This document shows positions 44,637 to 57,473 of a stretch of 64,000 nt of DNA, one piece after another. The notes below the pieces were generated by a model. The model was not told the origin of the DNA and ran no database searches. It saw only the letters and a list, made by a program, of their open reading frames with translations. The stretch's first letter is position 1, and every line of letters starts with the position of its first letter. Position numbers and translations under genes: made by a program. Location: assembly GCA_037178975.1 (NCBI GenBank), contig JASJZH010000004.1, forward strand, positions 868,001-932,000. The letters run 5' to 3'. This DNA comes from Oscheius tipulae (Eukaryota; Nematoda; Chromadorea; Rhabditida; Rhabditidae).

Positions 44637-47600
44637 ATGGATCTGTTCTACTTGCTCTTTCTGTTCTGGTTCGCCTCTTCCGAGCCTACGAAGGTTGAAA
44701 AGAAGCGAGAAGACTCGTCCAAAACGTCCTACGTCCAATTCGACTCGACCACGAAGCTCGAAGTGAACAAGGAGAACAAGAAAGTCATCAAGATCGGTCA
44801 CCTCGGAGCGGTTGGTCAGTGCTAATGAGGGAACGGGCATAGACTTATTTTCATCCCCCGAGTGTCTGAGAATGGTAGAACTTTTGTGACAATTGCAACG
44901 AGCAAAAGACCAAAACTATAGTATTTCAGTGTAACAAACATACCGTGGACTATCGTTTCGTGAAAAGTGTTAGTGCAACCGAACCAATTTTTTTTTGCGA
45001 CAGTTCAGCCTTATGATGTCGTACAAAGATGACTGTTTATCCAATTTTGTTGTCACAATGTCAAGATGACCAAACGGCTATATGAAACATTTATGGCACT
45101 CTATGTCGTTGCAATACTGCTAGTAAGCTCACCTCTTATACCTATTCCTTGAAGCATTTTTCCTTCTAAACCGGTCTATTGCTCTTTTCTCACCCTCCAT
45201 GTTTATTGCTCTCTAAAAAGCGAATCTTCTAGTGATGGTAGTTCTAGGCTATATCAAGCTGTTGAAACATACCCAAAAGTTTGTATTCGGAACCACGCCA
45301 ACCTTCTACTATTCAGTCAATTTTGATACCGAAACACTATATCCTGCACAGATTGCTAAAACTACACACTTCCTGCTTATACCAACTCACTGAAACATTC
45401 TCCAAAAGCCCATGATTATTTGTCTCCCCCAGTTTCAACACTAACTAACGTCGATTTTTCCCACAGGTACCATGCCAAACGATGAGAAAATCCTGAATAT
45501 TAGTCGCGAGCAACTGATCCAGGACGGCATCATCGGTCAGGACATAGACTTCGAGTCAGTTTCCCGCCAATCCGGTTTCAAAAAATTCAAATTAAGGATA
45601 GTTTCCCGCCAAACCTGCAGTGAGGCGCTGGAAGGAGTGGCTGTGGCCGCTGAACTGTACCATGTCCATCAGGTTCGGGCCTTCATTGGACCCTACTGCA
45701 TAGCCGAACTGGAGCCGGTCGTCAAAATGTCGACGTTCTGGAACATTCCGATCATTTCCTATGCCTCTACGTCGGCCGCTCTCTCGGATCGGGGCATTTA
45801 CAAGACCCTGGCGAGGATTTCTTCGAAGAACACGAATGCGATTGCTGAAGCAACTGTAGCTCTGATTGGGCACTACAAGTGGAGCAGGGTGAGTAGTTTT
45901 TGTGATGAAAGGGGGGAGGGGAGGTATACTGTAGGACTGTAGTTATTCAAACTTGATACAAAACTAACAAAAACTGATAATTGTTCAGGGATTTAGTTTT
46001 TTGTTTCAACCTGTATCTATATGTTCTTCGTCATTGAGTATTGCGATAAACTATAGAGAAATCGATGAAATGATGCCTTCAGAAACACCAAACATTGATG
46101 AGAGGCAAGCAAGTTTTTTGCTTCACACGAAAAGTTTATTCTTGACCTCGAGATTTGTTCTGATAGATCTCTCTTTCAACGAATATTTTAGTTTCATTGA
46201 ACTGATATGAGCTCATCGTAGTCAACAGGACGATAACATTCTCGTTCCGAGGGATGTAAGCAGCAGGATATCTGAGCGAGAGTGGAATTGCAAAATATTT
46301 CGTTACCGTAGTTGGGGAAATTTTATTTGTTTCACACGAGAGCTTTATTCCGGTCACGAATAGTCTTTACGATAAATAGGAGTGCTTCTAGACATCTTTA
46401 TAGCTCTCGAATTCTAGTTTACATACTTTTATGTTTCGCTTGATTGACACTGTAAACGGAGAGAAGGGATCGGATCTATCTCTTCAATCCTAGCATATTT
46501 CGAAAGTTTCACTGAACTCTCGCAGTTCAACACTAGTCTTTCCTGCAATTCCGAAAACCTTTTCGTGGGTGATCAGTATTACATACAAGCGAGTAGAGTA
46601 ACAAAAAGACCAAGGGTACGTGATAGCTGTTATTGTTTTTGGGCGGTATATGGTAGCGTTTTTCTGGCTCCAAGCGTGTCTCGATAGCGTGCCAGGTAAA
46701 GCTGTAGAAGTTATGAAGCTTATCATAACCTAAGTTTTCAATAATTCTAGGTTTCAGTAAACTTATATAGTATCGCGGTAGGTATCATTGATATTGTCTC
46801 GGTGAAACTCTTTCTATAGCCCAGTGTGTGTAAGGAAATATTCTCAAATTCTCACATTTCCACCAAAGAGCCTTACAGAACTAGCTTTTCCAAACTTCAC
46901 GCACCTATATTCTTTCCAGGAAACATTATTGAACATTTTAATCTGAAACTCAAAATGTTTCAGGTTGCAATCGCGACCAACACTGGAGCTCTTGCCTACG
47001 AACGTGTCCAGATCTTCGAAGACATTCTCCACAGGAAAGGAATTACTGTAGTCAAGAAAGTAAGCAGCCCAAGATATCCCCGAAAAAATTGTGTTAGGTA
47101 ACTTTCGACGAGAACTGGGGAGCCAATGAGATGATGAATTCCGGCTATCTCCACGACATTGCCAATAACGCTAGAGGTCGGCTTTTTGTTGTGATCTCGT
47201 GGGGAGGATAGACTTGTTTTCAGTGGTTATCTGTCTCTTTTCATCTACTAGGGAACTGTCAAAAGAATTCATGCAGGCTACTTTCATGTCCGAGATGAAC
47301 AATGCGGAATACGCCTATATCATTCCGTGGATTCAGAGCGGACCGAAGGTTTGTTTTTTCGTGCGTACAACTGGAGGAAGTATTTCTGTTAAGCGTTGCT
47401 GACTATATACAAAGTTTAAAACAAAACAAAGGTTGTTCCCTCCATTTTTCACTAACTGCTGATATTAAAAGACATTTCGGTTTTTTCTTTTGGCTGCGTA
47501 TCGAACATCAGCATAAGATATGTTGGTGCGCAGCCAATATCCCCGAGTGTGCCCATGCGAAAAAAGCTCATTGTCTTCTGTTCAGAATATGATGCGTAGA

Positions 47601-50600
47601 GCTGAACCAGTCAGTGTACCAAATCCTTTGAATCACAAGTGGACTAGAACTGTGAAACATTATTCCCTAATACTCAGGACACCTCCCCCTGGGTCGGAGC
47701 CGACGGTGAGATGCTTCAACGCGTCAGGGAACACTATGCCAACGCTATCATTGTAAGTTTTTTTTTCAATGTTTCATGACTAAAATAAGTAATTTGCTCA
47801 AAAAAGTGAATGCGTTAGTTCTTCTAAGTGTTCTTCAAACACAAAAAAAAATTCAAGGTTGACGACGTGAACGGCTTCGACGACTCCATCGCAACCAACT
47901 TCATTAGCCGGGTGGAGAAACATGGTATCAAGAGAGAGGACATCGATTTGGTTCGTTTTATCCAAAAAGTAGTGACCGGGAATAGGACATGAGAAAAACA
48001 CTCAAACGGGGAAGGATAGAATACCGACGAGAATGGGGTCTGTTTCCTTCGATTTAACTCCTGCAGGGTTAGAGCGATTTCCTGACCGATTCCTTTGTGA
48101 GTCACTAGAGGCTTGAATCCCAAAGTATTCTGAACAAAAGTCCTATTTATTATCTTTCAAAATCTACCGAACTGGTGTTTTAGTATATACTTTTTTTTGC
48201 TTCAAGACAATACTATATACTATAATTTTAGTATACAGTATTGTGTTGAAACAAAAACATTCCAGACAAACATTTACGGCTACATTCACCTCTACGACTC
48301 GCTCCGTCTCTATGCCTTGGCTCTCCGGAAGACTCTTACCGAGAGCAGTAATGAGGCCTTCGTCACGAATGGGGCCTATATTTGGAACAAGATGAGGAGA
48401 CTAAGTTTTGAAGGTACTGTAGTTTTCGTATAAAACTTATGAAATGTTTCAATCCTTTCTGATAAGCTAGAGGTTGAAGCAAAACTCAATGAAGGCGACT
48501 AGGAGTGGAAAAACATTTGATCTCAAATGTTTTTGTTCCTTTCTTTTTCATATTCTTGCTTTCACCTCTAGCAAGATGACCTGATTTCTTGAGTCTTTTG
48601 TAGTTTTGCGAAAACATTATGTCAAACATCTAACTTTAGAGAAACGAACGCATCCAACATGCCAACCAAAGAAATTATCAGATTTACCAGTGTTTGAAAC
48701 ACAATATCTTCTGGGAAAAGGATGGGAATCCATACTTGTAAAGTAAAGTTTCTCATTATTGACACCAGAGATTCCGAAGAATGCTCTGAGACACAAGCTT
48801 CTACTGTGTGAGAATCTGAGGGGCCAGAGTGTGTGTGATGTTTTCGTTCCGAGTTGCCCAACCTTTCACCGGAACGCCTTTACTTCGTAGCAAGCTACTA
48901 CCAAGTTACCGACCTCTGTGAGAGGGTGCAAGCCTTGGTGGGGCCGAGCGGGCATCCATACTTGAACATACTCTAAAGATCTCTGAACCCCCGTATAACC
49001 TGTAACATCTCAAGTTTTGATTTCACTGCCACCAAATCTTCGATTACTGTCGAGTTAGGAAAGTTACACATTCTTTTTGTATTTCAGTGACTAGATAGAA
49101 GGGCACGTCACTGGAAATCTTGTTTCATCTTCGATTTATTCCTCAAATATGCGTTTTTCAAAAGGTAGTAACGAAAATAGGTGTCAAGGTTCAGGTACAC
49201 TCGAGAGGCTTGAAAAGTAGAGGGTATGCAGAGCTTGTGAAACCAAAACTTGGCAGTTTCTGGGTCCTGCCACGATTTTGATTATCCCATTCCAGGAGTG
49301 GTGAGCACAGCTGACTCTAAGGACAACGAGACCGGAAAGCAGGTCTCTGGAGTCGTCGGAACGGTCCTGATGGACGATTTGGCTGACAGAGCTCCCATCT
49401 TTGCTGCCTTCTACATCTCTCCCAACAGGTTGGGTTATCTCAAATATGGGAAGAAGTTAAAATTTCCAGGGAAAAGGCAATGAAAATGGTCTCGATGGAG
49501 AGCGAGCTGGTCACCAACTGTGATGGTATCAAGAACAAGAGCGGATGCTTTATTTTGGTATGTTCGATCCAATTTTTGGTGCCGACAGGGAATGCTTAAG
49601 TGTCCCAGTCGAACGAATATAGAGAACTGTTGAAACATTTTTGAGCCTTCCAACTAAAGGAGAGAATCTTGCAAGTTTTGTCCTTGTCCTTTCTCTCGAA
49701 GCTACGTAGAGATTGCGGCCCCAATCTTGACAAGTCTTTCCACTAAGTCTATGTCGAATTGGAAGCTAATTGAACGAATATACTGGAACACCGCTACTAG
49801 AATACGTAAGTAAATACGCAAATGCGTATTTTCTTACGTTTTTCGGGGCCAAAACGACTTCTTCTGACTTTTTAATATTTTGAAAAGCTGTAGAGCAGAT
49901 CACGAGCTACAAATTGGCAGTACATCGTAAGTCAAAAAAAGTCGTCTTGACCCCGAAAAACGCTTACGTAAAGGTGGAGGCTCTAATAGGGGTAATACGG
50001 TAGAAAACTGTTGAACCATTTTTGTGAGGATTTTTTTTTCGCATAACAGTGGAGAAGCATTGGACCAGTCACAGACATCATCAAACATTGAGATAAGATC
50101 AATGGAAAGTATGATGGAGAATAGAGTCAGGATTAATAGGATAGAAGAAACCCATTTGTCCTATGAAAGTTCAATGAGCAAAGTCTAGGAGAGTCTAAAA
50201 GAGAAAGTAACAGAGATCCTGTCCGAATTCTTCGAAAGTATGACACTAACAGATTTGTAGACATGGATATAGAAATATTGTGAGCTAGGACAGAGCTCTG
50301 CTCATACCATATTCTTGAAACGTTTTACCACTCTCAGCTTCCCAAGTATAACCAGAACATTTTCAGAAACTGACAGACCTGATGACCGGCTTCTGGCCCT
50401 CGGGAAACGGCCAGATGCCTCTGGATGAGCCTCTCTGCGGCTATCGGGGACAGCGATGTTCCTATTTTCTGGAAATCTCGATTTCTGCTCTTCTCGTCTG
50501 TGCTCTAATCGCGATTGGCGTGGCGTATGCCGTCTTCAAAACCTGGTAAGTCTATCAGAAAAAGCAGTTTTCGGATCCTAAACATGACTTTTCAACTTTC

Positions 50601-53600
50601 TGATGTACTGCAAAGTTGACGAGTTGAAGAGGCTACAACTCGACTTATTGGAACCGAAACAGGACACTGAAGTTGGAGATGTGGTTCTACTGTTCAGGAT
50701 TTTAGCGAACACTTCTGTACAACCGGAGCATCGATATTACTGTCATAACATCAAACTTTATACATTTTTTGAAACATAGTTTGCTCGTTTTTTTCAGCGA
50801 AAAACGAGCCTTGGACAAGATGCCCTGGAGGGTCTATCACGACGACTTGCAGTTCATTGATGAGGAACAAGTGAGATCGATGGTGAGGTTCGGAACAAGC
50901 AGTATCCTTTGAAACAAAACAATGTTTCTTTTTTTTTTATAAAGCTGGCTGTTCAGCTATATTCCAACTGGGAGAGTTCGGTACTCTTCGAATAATTTTT
51001 TTACAGCTGTCCATTGGCTCCTCAACCACGAAGCTAAGTCAAGTATCAACTGGACAGAAACGACATGCCATCATTGGAGTGAATACTCATTCCACGTACC
51101 ATCGGTTTGTTGATTAGTGTTTCAATGGAAACAGGGAAAATTTGTAGGTATCCACAACGCCGTCCCATCAAGTTCGGTCGAGATGACTTGAGAATGCTTA
51201 CTCAGGTAGACAGAAACAGATAGAGAGACACCTATTTTTAGATGAAACAAGCCGTCCATGACAACCTGAACCCATTTTTGGGAATGGCTTTCAATGAGAA
51301 GGAGGAAATGCTGATCCTGTGGAAGTTTTGCAGCCGTGGAACCATTCAAGACATAATCTACAATCAGAAAGTGAACCTGGACGAAAAGTTTCATGCAGCT
51401 TTTGTCAGAGACATTACATTGGTAAGTGGGAACATTGAACAAGAATTTAGTAACTCCAACTGTCCAACTTATAATAATCCTATTAAACACATAAAACTCA
51501 AGTCACCATAGTAAACAAGGTTCACCGAACTCCACTGATGTAAACGTTGTCGAGCCTGCTATATTCTGTTCCTGTAAAACAAAAAAGGTTCAACTTGCAG
51601 GGTCTCGAGTACCTTCACATGTCTCAGCTCGGCTACCATGGTTCTCTCACTCCATGGGCTTGTCTGATTGACAGAAACTGGATGATCAAACTGTCCGACT
51701 ATGGAATAGGTAAGTTTTTTTTTTGCGTTTCAATAAATTCATAAAAGGGGAGAAGGTTTTGACGATAGTTTTGTTTCTCTGATGTTTCACCAAAACTATA
51801 AAAAGTTTGTGTTTCACTAAGCGGGAAAATGGAGATTTTTGTGTTCTGACCTCCGCGTTGAATTCCACGTTTTTTTACGTTTATTTGGCTTGTGGAACAT
51901 TTTTTGGAAAAAAATATCAACTGGACGCCTGAAAAATGACAAGAACGCCATTTTGACATAATATTTATTCTTTTCGACTAATTTCCCCGAGACAGTACAA
52001 GTGAGACCATACAGATACTTTCAGCCAATCCACTGGAGCGATGGGAAAAGCAGGGAGCCATCGCCATCGAGACAGTGAAGGATGACGACGACAAAAGTCA
52101 AGCGGCACAGAAGACTAGTGAGTTTGAGAAAAAGAAATTATTATATTATACTCCCACCAGTCAAAAACCATTTCAATAAGTAATTCGAAATACAAATGCA
52201 TACTATAGGCAATCGGTGAAACAATGATATCTGTCGTTTTTCTACTGAATCAGCTACTTTTTGAAAATGCTTCACAAATTACTTATAGTAGCTTTTCGTC
52301 CTGAAAACTTGTTCAATGTGTGTTCGGTGCGGGTGGTGAAAAAAGTTACTGTTATGCCAAAAACGTTCTTCTCCGCACAGTGCAAAAATTGGAATAGGTG
52401 AAAAAAAAGTAGAAGTAACAGGGGTGTGCGAAAATACCGTATACCCGAAAGCTGTCAAGGCCTATGTTTACAAGTTGGTGCGCATAGTACCTCAATTTTG
52501 ACTTTTGGGTATATTTTTTATTTTCATCATTTTTTAATTTTTAGTATTTTCGCACAGCCCTGAGAGAGAATGGGAATTCAGAAATGAGAAATGAGATTTC
52601 TAAATAGGGAGGACCACAATGAAATTTCCTATACCACTTTGTTGAAACATCTTTTCTTTGTTGTCTTACACGTAGCAATTTCCACCTTCAGGCGTTCTCT
52701 ACATGGCTCCGGAGCTCCTGAAAAATCGTGAAGCCAACAGAAAACGTCGGATGGACCAGGTCTGGGTTCGACAGACTGTTGTACGTTCTTTATCACCTTT
52801 TTGAGGGCACAGTACAAACTTTTAGACTCGCCGACAAGCCAGTGACATCTACGCCTTCGGGATGGTCATGTACGAGATTCTCTTTCGTAGCCTCCCTTTC
52901 AGAGTCAACACCAACATTCAAGGTACGAACTCCACAAAAATGAGAGTTTTATAGGATGCACTGTGCGGAGAAACCGACTATATCTGGGCATCGTGAAACA
53001 AAACTTTTTGACTAACTACACAAAACTTCTTGATTATATAAAAACTATTGTAAAATTCAATTCCAGAGCTCTGCGACTACCTGGCCGACGGCAGCAAGAG
53101 CGTCAGTCCAGAAATCCAAGACCCGATGAAGTGCAACCCTGACCTTCAGGTAAACTTTTCAACGCTCTAAAAAACACAAACTCAGGCTCTTCTCCGAGAC
53201 TGTTGGAGTGAGAATCCCGAAATTCGACCCAATATTCGGAGAGTTCGACTTAACACGGAGATGGTTCTCAAGACGTAACTTATATCCTTTTGGGTACAAA
53301 AACCTTAATGTTTTAGAAAAGGATCTCTGGTCGACCAGATGATGCGTCTGATGGAACAGTACGCGAACAATCTGGAAAAGCTGGTGGCCGAGAGGACCGG
53401 AATGTTGGAGGATGCCAATATCAGGGCTGACAAGCTGCTGTCGCAGCTGTTGCCTCCGTGAGTCTCTTGTTTAGTTTTGAAAGTGCAAAGGTGTATGGCA
53501 GCAAAAATGGAAAACTCTTCTGACTCTTAGGTAGTTCGTGAGCCACACAGCGTTTGATTGGAGCACTATATGCATTTTTGGCAAAACTACTTCAGGTACG

Positions 53601-54447
53601 TAGCCAATGAGCTCAAGATGGGTCGAAGTGTTCCACCAAAACAGTTCAATGCAGCTACAGTCATGTTCTCTGACATTGTCGGCTTCACTACCATTTGCTC
53701 TTCGTCCACCCCGATTGAGGTGGTCAACATGCTGAACGGTCTCTACACGGGATTTGACGAGTGTATCACGAGGAATCAGAGCTACAAGGTAAGTTAAAGA
53801 GACAGAGAGACAGATAGACTGAGATAGACAGTGAGACAGAGAAAGTATTTGCTCAGGTCGAAACCATCGGCGATGCCTACATGGTCGTGTCCGGAATCCC
53901 CGAAGAAAATGGAAATCTTCACTCTAAAAATATCGCCAATTGTGCTCTGAATATGAGACAGGTATTTTTTGTGTTTCACCCAAAACGTGCCAAGTAGTAC
54001 CGTCCTCCCAAACAGCTTACTACTTATAGATATAGTAAAACAAAGTTTATGAGTTTCAGTACCTGACCGGATACGAGATCCCTCACCGTATCAGTCAACG
54101 TATTTGTTGTCGTTGGGGCTTCCATACTGGGGCTGTTGCTGCCGGTGTCGTTGGACTGAACGCTCCACGTTACTGTCTCTTCGGAGACACGGTCAACACG
54201 GCATCGAGGATGGAATCCAGTGGAAAACCGGGACTGATCCAGATGTCCGACGATGCCAAGGCTCATCTGAGCAAGTATCATCCAGTCTTCGAGGTCACCG
54301 AGAGGGGAGAGACTGAAATCAAGGTAGATCTCTGTCACTCTCACCACATACTTTCAGGGAAAAGGAGTCATGCGGACTTACTGGCTCGAAGACCGTGTCG
54401 GTGACAAGAGTACCGTCCAGTACATTGCCTCTTCTACTGGAAACTGA
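44637..54447 (+). CDS. gcy-28-like: Receptor-type guanylyl cyclase, GCY-28-like
   Basis: Single-pass membrane receptor making cGMP, complete, 1115 residues from 27 exons whose lengths sum to an exact multiple of three. Signal peptide ([15 protein letters not shown]); natriuretic-peptide-receptor-type ligand domain (about 50-460: [61 protein letters not shown]); TM near 495-520 ([19 protein letters not shown]); kinase-homology domain (about 560-850: [35 protein letters not shown] in place of [12 protein letters not shown]); signalling helix ([20 protein letters not shown]); catalytic domain (900-1086: [42 protein letters not shown]). Metal-binding Asp residues and the GTP-recognition region are present, so it should be active. 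Overall order and wording match nematode GCY-28. Many introns carry TGTTTCA cores on either strand. Confidence 0.96.
45248..45269 (-). promoter_or_regulatory. Putative 21U-RNA promoter
   Basis: Minus-strand TGTTTCA (45263-45269) then GATATAGC, cyclase intron 1. Confidence 0.6.
45375..45397 (-). promoter_or_regulatory. Putative 21U-RNA promoter
   Basis: Minus-strand TGTTTCA (45391-45397) then GGTATAAGC, cyclase intron 1. Third minus-strand core within about 320 bp. Confidence 0.65.
45555..45596 (+). other. 42-nt in-frame intron with duplicated flank
   Basis: GT...AAG intron inside cyclase codon 89, length divisible by three and free of stops. AGTTTCCCGCCAA occurs at 45558-45570 and again at 45600-45612, exactly 42 nt apart. 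Reading through would add 14 residues containing a second S-V-S-R-Q. Confidence 0.7.
46002..46022 (+). promoter_or_regulatory. Putative 21U-RNA promoter
   Basis: TGTTTCA (46002-46008) with CTATATG at about 46017, cyclase intron 3. Confidence 0.58.
48231..48253 (-). promoter_or_regulatory. Putative 21U-RNA promoter
   Basis: Minus-strand TGTTTCA (48247-48253) then CTGTATAC, just 12 nt before a cyclase exon. Confidence 0.55.
48445..48466 (+). promoter_or_regulatory. Putative 21U-RNA promoter
   Basis: TGTTTCA (48445-48451) with CTGATAAG downstream, cyclase intron. Confidence 0.55.
49615..49637 (-). promoter_or_regulatory. Putative 21U-RNA promoter
   Basis: Minus-strand TGTTTCA (49631-49637) then CTATATTC, cyclase intron. 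Confidence 0.6.
50756..50776 (-). promoter_or_regulatory. Putative 21U-RNA promoter
   Basis: Minus-strand TGTTTCA (50770-50776) then TGTATAAAG, cyclase intron. Confidence 0.65.
51783..51803 (+). promoter_or_regulatory. Putative 21U-RNA promoter
   Basis: TGTTTCA (51783-51789) with CTATAAAA at 51796. A further core lies about 25 nt downstream. Confidence 0.62.
52203..52223 (-). promoter_or_regulatory. Putative 21U-RNA promoter
   Basis: Minus-strand TGTTTCA (52217-52223) then CCTATAG. Confidence 0.63.
52419..52562. mobile_element. MITE, GTATACCC family copy 2
   Basis: 144 bp in a cyclase intron. The left end CAGGGGTGTGCGAAAATAC pairs with the right end read as CAGGGCTGTGCGAAAATAC. The left arm continues CGTATACCCGAA as in the copy at 11131. 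Confidence 0.82.
52629..52649 (-). promoter_or_regulatory. Putative 21U-RNA promoter
   Basis: Minus-strand TGTTTCA (52643-52649) then GGTATAGG. Confidence 0.62.
52976..53000 (-). promoter_or_regulatory. Putative 21U-RNA promoter
   Basis: Minus-strand TGTTTCA (52994-53000) then GATATAGTC, cyclase intron. Confidence 0.62.
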
Positions 54448-56301
54448 TCTCTATTCTATACTCATCCCATTTTTTGTAAAAATGTTTTATTCTCTATGTA
54501 TTACTCTCACCCGCAACTGTTTCAGCAATTTATTTCCCAGCCAAAGCTACCGTAGTTCTGCCCCCATCCAAAGGTTATGAAATTGCTGAATATGTTGTTT
54601 TCTCACTTTTTTGGTCGAATAAAGTAACCGGATTTTAGGAAATGTTTCAGGCCCCCAGAAGAATTCACCTTCCTACCCACCCCTAACCAATTTTGTGCAT
54701 TTTTGATGTGCTTCGCGACGCGCGACAAATCAGATTTCAGCATCGACGCGCTGGGGCATCCTTTGTTAGTTCCTTCGGGAGGGGGCTGTCCCGAAGGCCA
54801 CAAGAGACTTCATTTTGTTCTTTTCATGGGGGCGCCTACGCTTACTTTTGCGATTTTTGGAAAGTCACTTTTTTATAGTAGGAGACTTCAAATATGTTTT
54901 CTATTTTGTAGCTCGAGTATTTTTTTACGGTACTCTTCGGAGAACTGTTGAAACGAGGCAGACTTTTTATGTGTTTTACTGCGAGTTTATTTTGCTGAAA
55001 TCTGGATCCTATCCCATTGATCATGTATCGCAACCTGAATATCCAAATTACTACCAGTTCTGCATACAAGTACCGTAACCATTAACTTAAACAATTTGGG
55101 AGTAGCATTCATTGTCGAAAAATCACCCGAAAGCATTACCGCTACAGTATCATTGCTGGATGAAACATTTTTCAAAACCGCCAAATGCGTCTAACTATTT
55201 TTGAAGTAAGAAGTCTTCCAATATATCAGCACGAGATGAACCAAAAAAAGTCAAACGTTATGTACAAAATGTTACGGAACCGAGTTTCAGTTCTCACAAA
55301 ACTTTTTGGCTTCACTTTAGGTTGAAAAGGTTTGGTACGTACAGAAGGCAGTTCCGTGTCGATTTTGGGGTATCCTCCAATTCCGCAATTCGGCAAATGC
55401 TCCACCTCTATATCAAACTTTTTGTCTCTACGACGCGTACTAAAATTTGGTCATTTTTTTTTGGTAAGTGGATCTTTGTTTTGTTCAAAAAGTAGGTTCT
55501 TTTGGTGGCCAAAGTTTTATGTTTCTATGAACTCGAAAAGCAGCCAGGATCGTTCAGTTGAAAAGTTTCAGCTTCTCTTGCCTCAATACTATGTCGATGT
55601 ATTGTCTGTTTTCAGGATGGGATAGAATTTCGGTTGAATTTACATCTTCTTTTCCGTTTTCCCTCGGAAGTATGCAAGATGATTTCTAGCAATGTCTTTT
55701 GGGCAATGTTCTCTGCAAATTCGGTCAGAATGATATAGTTTGTGGCTTACTATATATCAGGATTCTTTAAAACAACAATCTACCGGGTGTTCGTTTGTTC
55801 TTCTGTTTCCCAAAACAAGGCATCCAATCTCAGAGACGATTTGCTCCCTCACGCTACACGCACAATGATCCCCTGGGAATCGCGTAATCGATGTCCTAGC
55901 TCTTTCTCCCTTTGAAAAACCTGACATTTCCCTCCTCTGCTCCACGAAAACTGCTGCGGGCCCATAAAATTCAAATCAGAGCCCGCTTCCCGGACATTTT
56001 CCGGCATCTTGTGGCAGACCCTGATTGCCGTATTTTTGGCGGAGCTGTTTCAAGGATGGAAAGTGGACCAATTAGAGCGAGGGGGCTCAGTCTTTCTCGA
56101 GGGGACAGAGAGTCATTTTACTTCTGCTCTCTCCCTCTGATTAATTAGTCTCACTAGTGAGAGAAGGACACCACTTCCTCTCAGACTAAGATTTTCCTGA
56201 AAACTGTTCTTTCCTCAAAAAAAATGAAGATCGAGGTCGCTTTGCTTCCATGTGAACCTGTTTTTGATGTGATTCTGTACTTATTGATGGCCAAAAGATT
56301 G

Positions 56302-56322
56302 TGTTTCAGCTGATTCTTATAG
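56302..56322 (+). promoter_or_regulatory. Putative 21U-RNA promoter, tandem group member 1
   Basis: TGTTTCAGCTGATTCTTATA: core at 56302-56308, TATAG 10 nt on. Nearly identical to the copy at 56461. Confidence 0.7.
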
Positions 56323-56460
56323 CTAAGCAGAAACTGTCCATCATTGATCTGTACCACTACTTTCAAACTTGTACTCTCAAACTTTTTCACAGGTACTTTT
56401 TTTATCAAAAATTTTTGATGCTCGACGAGAGGCACGTATCAACATATAGCAAAGACGTAA

Positions 56461-56481
56461 TGTTTCAGCTGATGCTTATAA
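56461..56481 (+). promoter_or_regulatory. Putative 21U-RNA promoter, tandem group member 2
   Basis: TGTTTCAGCTGATGCTTATA: core at 56461-56467. It differs from member 1 at one of the first 20 positions, which suggests local duplication. Confidence 0.7.
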
Positions 56482-56660
56482 TTAACCGGTTGATTTTCGA
56501 TCACCCCCTAAATCTTATGCTCTTGCAAATGAAAATGAATTCGAAACGAAAAAAAAAAATAAAAATACCAGCTGAACTTTTTGTGTCACGCTTTCGGTTT
56601 TTCATTTTGTGATACTATGAGGGATTTCTCCTGTTTAGGCACAAGATTGCTGTTCTAAAA

Positions 56661-56679
56661 TGTTTCACGTCCCTATAAT
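56661..56679 (+). promoter_or_regulatory. Putative 21U-RNA promoter, tandem group member 3
   Basis: TGTTTCA (56661-56667) with CTATAATGG at 56673, a slightly shorter spacer. Confidence 0.68.
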
Positions 56680-56737
56680 GGCCATTTAGGTCATCAAAAT
56701 ATTACTTTGGAGATGTTGTTGCCTCTTGTCACTAAAA

Positions 56738-56759
56738 TGTTTCAAGTCTCTGTTATAAC
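56738..56759 (+). promoter_or_regulatory. Putative 21U-RNA promoter, tandem group member 4
   Basis: TGTTTCA (56738-56744) with TTATAACC at 56753, similar downstream text to member 3. Confidence 0.68.
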
Positions 56760-57473
56760 CATTCTATTTGATCTAAAACTGTTATTTCAAAGACCGAGTA
56801 TGATCCGGCTCTCTGTCTCTCTCTCTCTCTCTCTATCTGTATTTCTGTCTCTGCCTTTTCCAATGTCAATTTCCAGCCAATATATCACGTCCCAGTGTTC
56901 CTATTGTCTTCACACTGCTGTCCCTAGGGACACATCCAGAAAGTGTCGGAGTGTTTTCTCCCCCTTATGATAGATTATGCTTTTTGGTGGGGATCCTTTT
57001 TCAGTCCCGAGCTCTCCAATCCCCGTAATTTCCTCTTATTCATCCACGAGGATCTCAGATTTCTCAGGACTGGTGGCGGTGTTTCTCACGCCCTTCTCTC
57101 TCCTCCCTATTAAGTCTTTTCTGCAAGCTTGGCTGATTATTCAACGATCGAAAAGTGTTTTTCTTTTTTGCTGTAAAAACTGTGTAGCGATTGAGATATT
57201 TCGTTCTGCTGAAAATAAGGAATACAGTTTTTTGTGTTCAGGAAAAACCGTATAACTGATACCATTGCTCTTGCTCGGTTTCATCCTATACTCGGACTTT
57301 GACACTTTTTTGAATTACATATAGACAAGAAGCACAGGTCCGATCATCTGTCCTGTCAGAGGACGGCTGTAAGAATACAGGATAAAAAGAAGAAATTCGT
57401 GTGCCAAAGATTCACCTACAGTAATTTCCGTTACACATAATTGCCTGCAAAACTTTCGAAATGCGTATGCAAT

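Larger units (their letters stand above)
54448..57473. other. 3-kb gene-free stretch rich in motif cores
   Basis: No gene seen; open frames are AT-rich shadows. It holds TGTTTCA cores near 54650 and 55160 and four same-strand copies at 56302, 56461, 56661 and 56738. A TC repeat lies at 56810-56835. Confidence 0.5.

Noticed and set aside
48622-48861. Minus-strand frame within a cyclase intron as a nested gene
   Set aside because: Typical random AT-rich frame, no start or splice context.
54448-57473. Several 60-100-codon frames after the cyclase
   Set aside because: All are low-complexity or hydrophobic random frames lacking acceptors; no domain visible.
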